Notes: generated by a model not told the origin, from the sequence alone. Counted from the first letter of the stretch, positions 25,843-34,425 are shown. The stretch is 63,089 bases of DNA from Mucilaginibacter xinganensis (GCA_026225055.1 JAMFSA010000013.1:1-63089), one strand, 5' to 3'. Program-made: numbers and translations.

Positions 25843-28299
25843 ATGGAAGATAAGATACTAAATACGGAGCTGTTAATCAATAAATTACTTGAGGAGGAAG
25901 AGGAGTTTCACCACGTAAATAACCCCGCGGCTGATATTAAGCCGGTTATAAAAAAGTATCTTGGTGTTCCCAATCATGCGGAACAATTGGGAAATAAAAT
26001 CTACTTTACTGATGGCGATGCCAAAGTTGAGGTAGTAGTGGTTACCGATGAAATTATCCGGGTAAGATTAGCCCCCCACGGCGTGTTTTTAGAAGAATTT
26101 TCCTACGCTGTGCCTAAACTGGTACACAAGGATGCCTCATTCATTTTGCTGGAGAACGAATTAGAATTTATTGTTTCATCACGTGTGGTAAACTGCCACA
26201 TCCGCAAAAAAGACTTTTTTATATCCTTTTCTGATAAAAAGAACCATGTTACCAGTGCTGATGCTGTTCCGATGCACTGGGAGGAGAACGTGAAATTTGG
26301 CGGTTATTATGTGTTCTGCACGAAAGTATGTGAGCCTGAGGAAAGCTTTTTCGGGCTTGGCGATAAGCCAACAGAGCTTAACCTGCGCGGTAAACGTTTA
26401 AAAAATTGGAATACCGATGCTTATTCATTCGCCTGGAACCAGGATCCGCTTTACCGCAGCATTCCTTTCTATATCAGCCTGAATGAAGATATAGCTCACG
26501 GCATTTTCTTTGATAATACTTTTAAGGCCCAGTTTGATTTTGGTGCCGAAGATAAAACCAAAACCAGTTTTTGGGCTGATGGCGGTGAATTGCAATATTA
26601 CTATATCCACGGCCCGCATATGATGGACGTGGTAAAAAGCTACCATATTTTAACAGGAACACACCCAATGCCGCCACTGTGGGCATTAGGTTACCACCAA
26701 TGCCGCTGGAGCTATTATCCGGAGGCGAAGGTTAGGAAAATAACCAAAGGTTTCCGTGAGAATAAGATCCCTTGTGATGGTATTTACCTCGATATAGATT
26801 ATATGGATGGTTACCGCTGCTTTACCTGGAACCGAAAATATTTTCCTGATCCTAAAAAAATGATCAGCGAATTAGCTGCCGACGGTTTTAAAACGGTGGT
26901 AATTATTGATCCGGGCATTCGTGTGGATGATAATTATTCGGTGTTTAAGGAGGGCAAAGCAAACAGGTATTTCTGCCGCCGCAGCGATGACTATTTTATG
27001 GAGGGCCACGTATGGCCGGGCCGATGTCAGTTCCCTGATTTTACAAATCCTGAGGTACGTACCTGGTGGGGTGGTTTATTTGATGAGCTGGTAGAAATGG
27101 GCGTTGCCGGTGTTTGGAACGATATGAATGAGCCGGCCGTTTTTGGTGCAGGTACTTTCCCTGATGATGTGCGCCACCAGTATGATGGTTTCCGCGGATC
27201 GCACCGTAAAGCACATAATGTTTATGGTATGCAAATGGTACGCGCTACTTATGAAGGTTTGCGCACCATTATGAAAAATAAACGCCCTTTTACCATTACA
27301 AGGGCAGGCTACTCGGGCGTACAACGCTACTCATCTGTGTGGACGGGTGATAACGTGGCTTCGTGGGAGCATTTACAATTGGGTAATATCCAATGTCAGC
27401 GTTTGTCGGTATCGGGCATCCCTTTCTGCGGTACTGATATAGGTGGTTTTAGCGGCGAACCGGATGGTGAATTATTTACCCGCTGGATACAGATGGGAAC
27501 TTTCTCGCCATTTATGCGGGCGCATTCTGCCGGTGATACCAAGGAGCGCGAGCCATGGAGTTTTGGTGAGCCGTATACTGCCATCAACCGCAAGTTTATT
27601 GAGTTGCGCTACAGATTAATCCCTTATTTATACTCAACTTTCTGGGAGCATCATCGTTATGGTTTCCCGATTTTAAGGCCGATAGTGATGCAGGAGCAGG
27701 ATGTGCTGATGAATCACTTCCGCCAGGATGAGTTTACCTATGGCGATAAAATACTGATATGCCCGGTTATGCAGCCAGGCCAAACCAGCAGAAATGTATA
27801 CTTGCCAAAAGGCAAATGGTATAATTTCTGGACAAATGAAATGGTTGACGGCGGACAGGAAGTAACGGTGCCTACACCCCTGGAAACTATCCCGATCTTC
27901 ATTAAAGCAGGTTCAATTATACCTGAAAACCCGGTAATGCAATACATTGGCGAAAAGGAAATTGAAGAAGTAAAACTGAATGTTTATTACAGCGATTACG
28001 AGGCCAACTCGTTCCTGTTTGAAGATTACGGCGAGACTTTTGCCTATGAGCAGGATATTTACCTGGAGAAAAAGTTTGTGGTAAAGGGCGATGCCAAAAC
28101 ATTAACCATACAACAAAGCATGGAGGGTTTATACACGCCAAGGTACGAGGGTTATCATTTTAACCTGTTAGGTCTGCCTTTTAAACCAAGCAAAATTGTT
28201 GCCGATGGTAAAGAGGTTACTAATTTTACAACAGGTAAGGACAAGATCACAGAGTTTAAGTTTAGTAAGAATTTTAAGCATATAGAGATTTATAAGTAG
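25843..28299 (+). CDS. GH31 alpha-glucosidase
   Basis: This 818-residue retaining alpha-glucosidase releases glucose from the non-reducing ends of alpha-glucosides. The nucleophile is D427 in GVWNDMNEPAVF, and the acid/base is D503 in WTGDN. The N-terminal beta-sandwich spans to about 270, with FFGLGDKP near 168. The C-terminal part (about 650-818) is beta-rich. There is no signal peptide, so it is cytoplasmic. The start ATG follows 120 bases of AT-rich sequence; it may have its own promoter. Confidence 0.92.
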   Translation: MEDKILNTELLINKLLEEEEEFHHVNNPAADIKPVIKKYLGVPNHAEQLGNKIYFTDGDAKVEVVVVTDEIIRVRLAPHGVFLEEFSYAVPKLVHKDASFILLENELEFIVSSRVVNCHIRKKDFFISFSDKKNHVTSADAVPMHWEENVKFGGYYVFCTKVCEPEESFFGLGDKPTELNLRGKRLKNWNTDAYSFAWNQDPLYRSIPFYISLNEDIAHGIFFDNTFKAQFDFGAEDKTKTSFWADGGELQYYYIHGPHMMDVVKSYHILTGTHPMPPLWALGYHQCRWSYYPEAKVRKITKGFRENKIPCDGIYLDIDYMDGYRCFTWNRKYFPDPKKMISELAADGFKTVVIIDPGIRVDDNYSVFKEGKANRYFCRRSDDYFMEGHVWPGRCQFPDFTNPEVRTWWGGLFDELVEMGVAGVWNDMNEPAVFGAGTFPDDVRHQYDGFRGSHRKAHNVYGMQMVRATYEGLRTIMKNKRPFTITRAGYSGVQRYSSVWTGDNVASWEHLQLGNIQCQRLSVSGIPFCGTDIGGFSGEPDGELFTRWIQMGTFSPFMRAHSAGDTKEREPWSFGEPYTAINRKFIELRYRLIPYLYSTFWEHHRYGFPILRPIVMQEQDVLMNHFRQDEFTYGDKILICPVMQPGQTSRNVYLPKGKWYNFWTNEMVDGGQEVTVPTPLETIPIFIKAGSIIPENPVMQYIGEKEIEEVKLNVYYSDYEANSFLFEDYGETFAYEQDIYLEKKFVVKGDAKTLTIQQSMEGLYTPRYEGYHFNLLGLPFKPSKIVADGKEVTNFTTGKDKITEFKFSKNFKHIEIYK

Positions 28300-28323
28300 G
28301 TAACTACGAGCATTCTCACCAAG

Positions 28324-28420
28324 CGTCATTGCGAGGCACGAAGCAATCTCTACGTAAGCAGGTCGACTTTTATATTCGCTCTGTATAGTTTAGAGATTGC
28401 TTCGTACCTCGCAATGACGC
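28324..28420. repeat. Family A palindrome after the GH31 gene
   Basis: GTCATTGCGAGGCACGAAGC at left and GCTTCGTACCTCGCAATGAC at right, with inner AATCTCTA / TAGAGATT. The stem is long enough to stop transcription after the GH31 gene. Confidence 0.75.
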
Positions 28421-28441
28421 TTAGTAAAGAAATTGGAGCTT

Positions 28442-28627
28442 CACCCTCTTTGCGGTTTTACCGCAGAGAGGGTCGACAAGCGTAGTGAAGTCGGGGTGAG
28501 TTAAACGGAGCGCGTTGAAGTTCCGCGTTAGGGATGGCAACGGATACCGGCCAGTTCGCGGGCCTTAGTGCGGCCGTGATTAAGGCCTGTGCAGTATGAG
28601 TGAACAGCCCGGCCGAAGGAAACGCCC
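28442..28627 (+). repeat. D-C repeat composite, copy 3
   Basis: D hairpin CACCCTCTTTGCGG / CCGCAGAGAGGGT, then GTCGGGGTGAGTTAAACGG, then C (GAAGTTCCGCGTTAGGGATG, GGATACCGGCC, AAGGCCTGTG, GTATGAGTG, AAACGCCC). C here has an extra 25-base piece (28555-28580) between the core boxes that forms its own GGGCC/GGCC arms. Confidence 0.6.
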
Positions 28628-28995
28628 AAACATTAAGCAATATTTTTCTTTAATTTATACCCAAAAAATAAGCTTACATTTAATACCAATATAAAACCAA
28701 TTATATATTAACACTGTAATTTAATGGCCAATAATAGGGTTGTTTAAACTGACATCAGAAAGTATTAAAAACAGCGAATATTAAAAGTATATTTAGCAGC
28801 GGCGGCTGTGTGAACCGGTGATGTGGATTAATGACCGCGCATGAATGGATTCTTAAAAAGCACAAGCATGTTTCTGTTTTTGTGATAAAATTTCAATTCG
28901 ATGGAGATTTAAAACACTTAACAGCACATATATTGTTATAGAGCATATAAAGGGAAGCCGCCATTAATATTGCGATTCCCGAAATAATAGACACA
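28628..28995. other. AT-rich leader region before the branching enzyme gene
   Basis: 368 bases with no open frame of note, mostly AT-rich and probably with the promoter and leader of the next gene. A GC-richer patch (28798-28850, GCAGCGGCGGCTGTGTGAAC and on) has no recognised feature. Confidence 0.4.
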
Positions 28996-31146
28996 ATGGC
29001 TAAAAAGAAAGTTGACCCCGAAACACCCGAACCAGCTAAAAAACCAACAGTAAAAAAAGCTGCTACCAAAAAAACTGCCCCTGCTGCTGAAGCCGAAGCA
29101 AAACCTGCTAAAGCGATAAAAAGTTCGCCGGCAAAGAAAGCTGCGCCCGCTCCTGATGCCGAAGCAAAACCGGCTAAGGCTGTAAAAAAGACTTCGCCTG
29201 CAAAAACAACAGTTACGGTTGTTGAAGAAATAACGGTGAATAGTGTTGAACCTTACAGTCGCTTTACTGATTTTGATATCGGTTTATTTAAATCGGGCAA
29301 GCATTATAAACTGTATGAAAAGTTTGGCGCTCATGTAGTTGAACATAAAGGAGTTGTAGGTACTTACTTTTCTGTTTGGGCACCCAATGCGCAATATGTT
29401 TCGGTTGTAGGTAATTTTAATGGCTGGAACCGTGGTTCGCACGCGTTAAATTCCCGCTGGGATGCATCAGGTATTTGGGAAGGCTTTATACCAAATGTTG
29501 GCGTTGGCGAAACTTATAAGTATTATATAAAATCAACAAGTGGCGAAGATCTTGAAAAGAGTGATCCGTTCGCTTTACGCTGGGAGCTACCACCGCATAC
29601 CGCCTCAATTGTAGTTGATACCTATTACGAATGGCGCGATAAAGAGTGGATGCATAAGCGTTATGAGCATAACGCGCTCGATAAGCCGTATTCTGTTTAC
29701 GAAATGCATGTTGGCTCGTGGGCTCGTAATGTGGAGAGTCCGGACGAGTTTTTAACTTACCGTCAGCTGGCTGCTAAACTGGTGCCTTACATACAAGAAA
29801 TGGGCTTTACCCACGTAGAGTTTATGCCGATAATGGAGCACCCGTATTACCCAAGCTGGGGTTACCAGATCAGCGGGTTCTACGCGGCTTCATCACGCTA
29901 TGGTTCGCCGCAGGACCTGATGTATTTGATAGAAGAACTGCATCAGGCCGATATCGGCGTGATACTGGATTGGGTGCCGTCACATTTCCCGGGTGATAAA
30001 CATGCGTTATACAATTTTGATGGTACGCACTTATATGAGCACGCCGATGAGCGGAAAGGTTTTCATCCCGACTGGAAATCATACATATTTAATTATGGCC
30101 GTAATGAAGTACGTGCGTTCCTGATCAGTAATGCGCTGTTCTGGCTCGACCGTTACCACGTGGATGGCTTGCGTGTGGATGCAGTGGCATCCATGCTTTA
30201 CCTCGATTACTCGCGCAAAGCAGGGGAGTGGGAACCCAATATTTATGGTGGAAACGAGAACCTGGAAGCAGTATCATTTCTGAAAGAATTTAATGAGGCG
30301 GTTTACAGTCATTTCCCAGATACGCAAACTATTGCAGAGGAATCTACCTCGTTCACGGGTGTTAGTCGACCGGTTTATTTGGGTGGTTTAGGCTTTGGCA
30401 TGAAATGGATGATGGGCTGGATGCATGATACCATCAAATATTTTGCTGAGGATCCGATCAACCGTAAATATCACCACAACCAGATTACCTTCAGCTTGAT
30501 ATATGCCTTTACCGAAAACTTTATGCTGCCTTTTTCGCATGATGAGGTAGTATACGGCAAAGGATCAATGCTGCGCAAGATGCCGGGCGATGAGTGGCAG
30601 CAATTTGCCAACCTGCGCCTGTGCTATAGCTATATGTTTACCCACCCCGGAGCGAAATTGCTATTTATGGGTGGCGAATTTGGGCAGGGCTCGGAGTGGA
30701 ACTTTGAAAAATCGTTAGAATGGTATGTGCTGGAATATCCTAACCATAATGGTATAAAAGAAACCGTTAAAGCATTAAATAAACTGTACAGATCAGAACC
30801 GGCATTGTATGAAAAAGCATTTGAGGGTTCAGGCTTTGAATGGATAGACGGCGGTAATGCCAATGATTCGATATTGATATACGTTCGCAAGGGCTATGAA
30901 AGCGTAAACGACCTGGTTATTGTATTGAATATGACCCCGGTTGTACGTTATGATTTCCGTGTTGGTGTGCCTGACAGCGGCCAATGGAAAGAGGTGTTTA
31001 ACTCTGATGCTGAAAACTTATGGGGTACCGGCATTATTAATTATGATGCAGTAACATCAGAAAAAGTAAACTGGCATGGTAGGGAAGATTCTATTAATGT
31101 AACTATACCACCGTTGGGTGCTTCGGTATTTAAGCGGGTTGGGTAA
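28996..31146 (+). CDS. GH13 glycogen branching-enzyme-like protein with a Lys/Ala/Pro-rich tail
   Basis: This 716-residue enzyme should cut alpha-1,4 chains and rejoin them as alpha-1,6 branches. A CBM48-like domain (about 115-210, TYFSVWAPNA, VVGNFNGW) precedes the GH13 barrel: ILDWVPSHFP (about 316), nucleophile D395 in GLRVDAVASML, E448 in IAEES, and H515-D516 in FSHDEV. The first 75 residues are unusual: lysine, alanine and proline dominate, with a 24-residue unit (APAAEAEAKPAKA and APAPDAEAKPAKA) repeated, as in histone H1-like or PAKKA proteins. The branching activity is likely by motif; the tail's role is unknown. It is the last gene of the sugar locus. Confidence 0.87.
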   Translation: MAKKKVDPETPEPAKKPTVKKAATKKTAPAAEAEAKPAKAIKSSPAKKAAPAPDAEAKPAKAVKKTSPAKTTVTVVEEITVNSVEPYSRFTDFDIGLFKSGKHYKLYEKFGAHVVEHKGVVGTYFSVWAPNAQYVSVVGNFNGWNRGSHALNSRWDASGIWEGFIPNVGVGETYKYYIKSTSGEDLEKSDPFALRWELPPHTASIVVDTYYEWRDKEWMHKRYEHNALDKPYSVYEMHVGSWARNVESPDEFLTYRQLAAKLVPYIQEMGFTHVEFMPIMEHPYYPSWGYQISGFYAASSRYGSPQDLMYLIEELHQADIGVILDWVPSHFPGDKHALYNFDGTHLYEHADERKGFHPDWKSYIFNYGRNEVRAFLISNALFWLDRYHVDGLRVDAVASMLYLDYSRKAGEWEPNIYGGNENLEAVSFLKEFNEAVYSHFPDTQTIAEESTSFTGVSRPVYLGGLGFGMKWMMGWMHDTIKYFAEDPINRKYHHNQITFSLIYAFTENFMLPFSHDEVVYGKGSMLRKMPGDEWQQFANLRLCYSYMFTHPGAKLLFMGGEFGQGSEWNFEKSLEWYVLEYPNHNGIKETVKALNKLYRSEPALYEKAFEGSGFEWIDGGNANDSILIYVRKGYESVNDLVIVLNMTPVVRYDFRVGVPDSGQWKEVFNSDAENLWGTGIINYDAVTSEKVNWHGREDSINVTIPPLGASVFKRVG

Positions 31147-31162
31147 GAAATACCATATTCAT

Positions 31163-31252
31163 CATGTCATTGCGAGCGATAGCGTGGCAATCTCATCGCT
31201 TGCATATTGAATGCGACGAGGTTGCTTCGTCGTTCCTCCTCGCAATGACATG
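31163..31252. repeat. Family A palindrome after the branching enzyme gene
   Basis: CATGTCATTGCGAGCGATAG at left and CTCCTCGCAATGACATG at right, with inner GCGATGAG-like arms. Lies 16 bases after the stop codon. Confidence 0.75.
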
Positions 31253-31280
31253 TTGTTTTAACGATATTGGTTTCTACACT

Positions 31281-31329
31281 GGTTTCAGTCTGTGACTGAA
31301 ACCCCGGATCACGACAGTTTGCAACTGTC
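31281..31329 (+). other. Two hairpins in the leader of the small membrane protein
   Basis: First: GGTTTCAGTC / GACTGAAACC, loop TGT (31281-31303), ten perfect pairs. Second: GACAGTT / AACTGTC, loop TGC (31313-31329), followed by eight A. The ATG lies 16 bases beyond. They may be a repeat of another family. Confidence 0.7.
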
Positions 31330-31345
31330 AAAAAAAAGAAATATA

Positions 31346-31540
31346 ATGAGCAAGAAATTCTTCTATTTATACCTGATCGGTGGCATTATAGCGTTGATAT
31401 TGCTGGTGAAGGATATCATAACCACTTACCCGGCAATGATAAGTGCGAGGGATATTGCTTTTGATATTATACCTGCAGGCTTGCTATTTTACCTTGCCTT
31501 TAAAACCTACCAGGAAAAAAATGACCAGGAACTACGGTAG
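31346..31540 (+). CDS. Small inner-membrane protein, unknown function
   Basis: This 64-residue protein starts at ATG 31346 (MSKKFFYLYLIGG); a longer reading frame from 31292 would run through the hairpins and is unlikely. Two membrane segments are visible (about 5-22 and 35-55, ending AFKTYQEKNDQE). I do not recognise a family. A bidirectional terminator follows. Confidence 0.55.
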   Translation: MSKKFFYLYLIGGIIALILLVKDIITTYPAMISARDIAFDIIPAGLLFYLAFKTYQEKNDQELR

Positions 31541-31618
31541 TGAGCTAAAAGCAGAAAGGCGAAAGCTTAAAGATCGTAATAAGCACCTTTAAGCTTTCGC
31601 CTTTTACCTTTCAGCTTG
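31541..31618. terminator. Bidirectional terminator between convergent genes
   Basis: Long stem AAAGGCGAAAGCTTAAAG / CTTTAAGCTTTCGCCTTT with a loop of about 12 bases, extended outward by AGCT/AGCT arms; T- or A-rich sides serve both directions. It separates the small membrane protein and the UbiA gene. Confidence 0.8.
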
Positions 31619-31623
31619 AATAA

Positions 31624-32478
31624 TTAACGTATCCACAACCTATCCAGCAAAAAGAAAACCGCGAACACCACGCTGGCAATGCCATTGGTTGTCATGAACG
31701 CAAAGTTAACCCGGCTCAGGTCGTTAGGCTTAACAAGCAGGTGCTGATAGATCAGCATAGAGCAAAAGAATGCAATACCGATATAATAGGGGATACCAAC
31801 ATGAGTAAAGAACACCGGCATAATCACAAATATAGCCGACAACACATGTAAAAAGGTAGATAACCTCAGCGCATTTACCTTACCCAAATAGGCTGGAATA
31901 GAGTGTAATTGTTCATGCTGATCAAAATCAATATCCTGTAAAGCGTAAATAATATCAAAACCGCTCACCCAGCATAATACAGATAGGGAAAAGAAAAGAG
32001 GCGTAATTGCGAAGCTCCCGGTAATTACCAAATACGCGCCGATAGGAGCTAAAGACAATCCCAGCCCTAAAACTAAATGGCATAAAGCTGTAAAACGCTT
32101 AGTCGCGCTATAGCCTAATACCACAAACAAAGCCACCGGCGACAGGAAAAAGCAAAGCGGATTTATAAACCAGGTAGTGCCAATAAAAAGCAGGCAATTC
32201 GTAATAGTAAAAGTAAGCGCCGCCGCCGGACTGATCCTGCCCGATGGTATATCACGCTGCTTGGTCCGCGGGTTTTTAGCGTCGATATTCCTATCCAGGT
32301 AACGGTTAAATGCCATAGCCGAGTTGCGGGCAAATACCATACACAGTATCATCAGCACCAGTTTCAGCCAATCAAACTTATGTTCAGTAGTAGTAACCGC
32401 CAAAAAAAAGCCAATAAAGGCAAACGGCATAGCAAAAATGGTATGGGTGAAGGTTACTAATGATAGATATTTTTTCAT
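31624..32478 (-). CDS. UbiA-family prenyltransferase
   Basis: This 284-residue membrane enzyme joins a polyprenyl diphosphate to an aromatic or quinone precursor. The two aspartate-rich motifs are seen: NRYLDRNIDAKN (about 58-69) and DIIYALQDIDFDQHE (about 174-188). About eight membrane segments. It is annotated in relatives as 4-hydroxybenzoate octaprenyltransferase-like; since UbiE/MenG is nearby, a place in menaquinone metabolism is possible. Its start lies 15 bases from the nuclease element, so its promoter may lie in or beyond that element. Confidence 0.87.
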   Translation of the reverse strand: MKKYLSLVTFTHTIFAMPFAFIGFFLAVTTTEHKFDWLKLVLMILCMVFARNSAMAFNRYLDRNIDAKNPRTKQRDIPSGRISPAAALTFTITNCLLFIGTTWFINPLCFFLSPVALFVVLGYSATKRFTALCHLVLGLGLSLAPIGAYLVITGSFAITPLFFSLSVLCWVSGFDIIYALQDIDFDQHEQLHSIPAYLGKVNALRLSTFLHVLSAIFVIMPVFFTHVGIPYYIGIAFFCSMLIYQHLLVKPNDLSRVNFAFMTTNGIASVVFAVFFLLDRLWIR

Positions 32479-32492
32479 TTTGTTGTAAAATA

Positions 32493-32950
32493 GTTCCCCT
32501 CTTGAGAGGGGTTAGGGGTGTGTTATGCGTTGTTCTCGAATGTTAGGATATGTGTTTCAATCGTCCTCAAAACGTTAGGTATATCTTTTTTAATTTCCTG
32601 TTCGGTAAATCTTATGATAGTTAAATTATAAGCTTCCAATTCCTTTTCCCGTAACAAATCTAATTCATAAGTTTCAATATGGTTATGATAGCTTCCATCT
32701 ATTTCTATAACTAATTCTAATTCATAACAATACAGGTCTACTATATAATTTAGGAGCGGTTTTTGTCTGTGAAAATCGTAACCATGAAATTGTTTATTCT
32801 TAATTTCTTTCCATAACAGTGTTTCGCCCAATGTGCTTTCATTCCTTAGCTTACGTGCTAATTGTTTGAGATTAGAGTTATAGGGGATAATTTTGCGCGG
32901 CATACTTTTCTGTCGTATAACACACCCCTAACCCCTCTCAAGAGGGGAAC
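32493..32950. mobile_element. 458-bp single-gene DUF559 element with 37-bp inverted repeats
   Basis: Left end 32493-32529 starts GTTCCCCTCTTGAGAGGGG; right end 32914-32950 is its inverse complement except one base (TATGCG versus TATACG). Each end has its own small palindrome (CCCCTCTTGAGAGGGG). Only one gene, the DUF559 nuclease, lies between, and its stop codon lies inside the left repeat. The right end reads into engB. A relative without a gene occurs at 55037-55090 and a fragment at 10261-10290. No target-site duplication is obvious. Name and mechanism are not known to me. Confidence 0.8.
32523..32903 (-). CDS. DUF559 (Vsr-like PD-(D/E)xK) nuclease-fold protein
   Basis: This 126-residue protein has the DUF559 order: LARKLRNESTLGETLLWKEI (12-31), GYDFHRQKPLLNYIVDLYC (41-59) and ELVIEIDGSYH (63-73), then the C-terminal FTEQEIKKD. 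Aspartate in IVDLY and E-x-D in IEIDG are the predicted metal ligands and are all kept, so it may cut DNA. The family is similar to the Vsr mismatch endonuclease and is sometimes called endonuclease-domain protein. The gene fills an inverted-repeat-bounded unit, and its homologue is embedded in icmF. Confidence 0.85.
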   Translation of the reverse strand: MPRKIIPYNSNLKQLARKLRNESTLGETLLWKEIKNKQFHGYDFHRQKPLLNYIVDLYCYELELVIEIDGSYHNHIETYELDLLREKELEAYNLTIIRFTEQEIKKDIPNVLRTIETHILTFENNA

Positions 32951-33563
32951 CGAAAGTTGTCGGCACCACAAACGCCTGGTTTATTCCTCCAATAAACCCT
33001 AAAATCTCATCCCTGCCATCATGTGTTTCTGATGATGTTTTAAAAATATCAGGCACTTCATCAAAAGTATCTAACAGCGCTTTTTTAAATTTGGCTACGT
33101 TCTGATCTGTTTTTACTGATGATTGCTTATCAGCTTTGGTAAATACCAGTACAAAGGGCAGGCCTTTTTCGCCAAGCCAGTTGCAAAACTCCAGGTCGTT
33201 TTTTTGCGGCTCAAGGCGGCTATCGATCAGTGCCATTACGCACTGCAGGCTCTCGCGCTTATCCAGGTAAGTATGGATGAACTTATCCCAATCCGCTTTT
33301 TTGCTTTTTGAGGCGCGTGCATAACCATAACCGGGCAAATCCACAATGTACCAGCTGTCATTGATCAAAAAGTGATTGATCAGCTGTGTTTTACCTGGCG
33401 TTTGCGAGGTTTTTGCCAACCCTTTTTTAGCGGTAAGCATATTAATAAGGGACGACTTCCCCACGTTCGACCGGCCGATAAAAGCATACTCTGGCTTTAC
33501 CGGTGGCGGCAGTTTGGAAATTTGGGTGTTGCTGCAAATAAATTCGGCAGATTTTACAATCAT
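32928..33563 (-). CDS. engB: Ribosome biogenesis GTPase EngB (YihA/YsxC)
   Basis: This 211-residue GTPase is needed for assembly of the large ribosomal subunit. P-loop GRSNVGKSS (30-38), G3 DLPG (75-78), and NKxD-like TKAD (about 142-145) are present. The natural protein should end close to GGINQAFVVPTTF; the last residues, GSPLERG, and the TAG stop at 32928-32930 are encoded by the terminal repeat of the DUF559 element. A TATCTTTG box lies five bases before the ATG. Confidence 0.93.
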   Translation of the reverse strand: MIVKSAEFICSNTQISKLPPPVKPEYAFIGRSNVGKSSLINMLTAKKGLAKTSQTPGKTQLINHFLINDSWYIVDLPGYGYARASKSKKADWDKFIHTYLDKRESLQCVMALIDSRLEPQKNDLEFCNWLGEKGLPFVLVFTKADKQSSVKTDQNVAKFKKALLDTFDEVPDIFKTSSETHDGRDEILGFIGGINQAFVVPTTFGSPLERG

Positions 33564-33567
33564 TGTA

Positions 33568-33575
33568 CAAAGATA
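33568..33575 (-). promoter_or_regulatory. Candidate -7 box TATCTTTG for engB
   Basis: On the minus strand the box ends four to five bases before the ATG at 33563, suggesting a nearly leaderless mRNA. A family B repeat lies right upstream. Confidence 0.5.
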
Positions 33576-33581
33576 GTTATT

Positions 33582-33697
33582 ATGTTCATTGGTTCAGTAG
33601 TTCACTGGTTCATTGGTGCAGGGTCGCAGATGTTTGGTGATGATAACCGCCATAAAAGACCAATGAACTAATGAGTCAGTGAACTAATGAACCATAA
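33582..33697. repeat. Family B inverted pair, upstream of engB
   Basis: Arms 33582-33625 (TTCATTGGTTCAGTAGTTCA onward) and 33659-33697 (CCAATGAACTAATGAGTCAG onward) face each other over a 33-base spacer. The 367-base gap 33564-33930 holds this, an AT-rich centre and two hairpins before the next gene. Confidence 0.75.
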
Positions 33698-33843
33698 TGA
33701 TTATCATAATTCAGTAAGCATTTGAACACGATGCAAATTTAAACGATAGTATTGTTAAATTTGTATGTTTAAACATTTATTATTCACATTCCCCAAATAT
33801 GGGACACTTGAGAAGGTAAATGAGAATTGACAAAAAAATCATT

Positions 33844-33901
33844 GCCGCCCCTATTTAAGCGGCGGAACAATATTAATAAACAGATCTGGCTTTAGCCAGA
33901 T
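33844..33901 (+). other. Two hairpins before the VOC gene
   Basis: CCGCC / GGCGG (33845-33865) and ATCTGGC TTTA GCCAGAT (33884-33901, perfect seven pairs) lie 30-85 bases upstream of the ATG at 33931. They could be a leader structure or a terminator of an upstream transcript. Confidence 0.5.
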
Positions 33902-33930
33902 ACTATAAAATACAGTAAAAAATATCTATC

Positions 33931-34425
33931 ATGGAAGATTATAAAATTCCTGCTCAAACCCGCATTGGTCACGTGCATTTAAAGGTTAGCGATCTGCAAA
34001 AGTCGCTTGATTTTTATTCCGGGCTGCTTGGTTTCGAAAAAATGGCAGCTTACGGCGATCAGGCCGCGTTCATATCAGCAGGCGGTTATCACCACCATAT
34101 CGGCTTAAATACCTGGCATAGCAAAGGTGCGTCACCGGCACCTGAATATGCGCCCGGCTTATATCATACAGCTATATTATATCCTGAAAGAAAAGATCTT
34201 GCACAAATATTGCAAAGATTGATCGATGCTGAATATCCTATCACAGGAGCGTCAGATCACGGCGTATCCGAAGCTATATACCTGGATGACCCCGACGGGA
34301 ATGGTGTTGAATTGTACTGGGATCGCCCAAAAGAGGAATGGCCGTTTGGCCCGAATGGCGAGCTAACCATGTATACCAGAGCCCTTGATGTAAGAGGATT
34401 ATTAAAACTGAACGAAAATAATTAG
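33931..34425 (+). CDS. VOC/glyoxalase-family metal-dependent protein
   Basis: This 164-residue protein has two VOC half-units: IGHVHLKVSDLQKSLDFYSG (12-31) and LYHTAILYPERKDLAQIL. Possible metal ligands are H14 or H16, H-residues in the second unit, and the glutamate in DGNGVELYWDRP near the end. The last motif resembles catechol 2,3-dioxygenase-like (extradiol) proteins. Substrate unknown. Confidence 0.85.
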   Translation: MEDYKIPAQTRIGHVHLKVSDLQKSLDFYSGLLGFEKMAAYGDQAAFISAGGYHHHIGLNTWHSKGASPAPEYAPGLYHTAILYPERKDLAQILQRLIDAEYPITGASDHGVSEAIYLDDPDGNGVELYWDRPKEEWPFGPNGELTMYTRALDVRGLLKLNENN

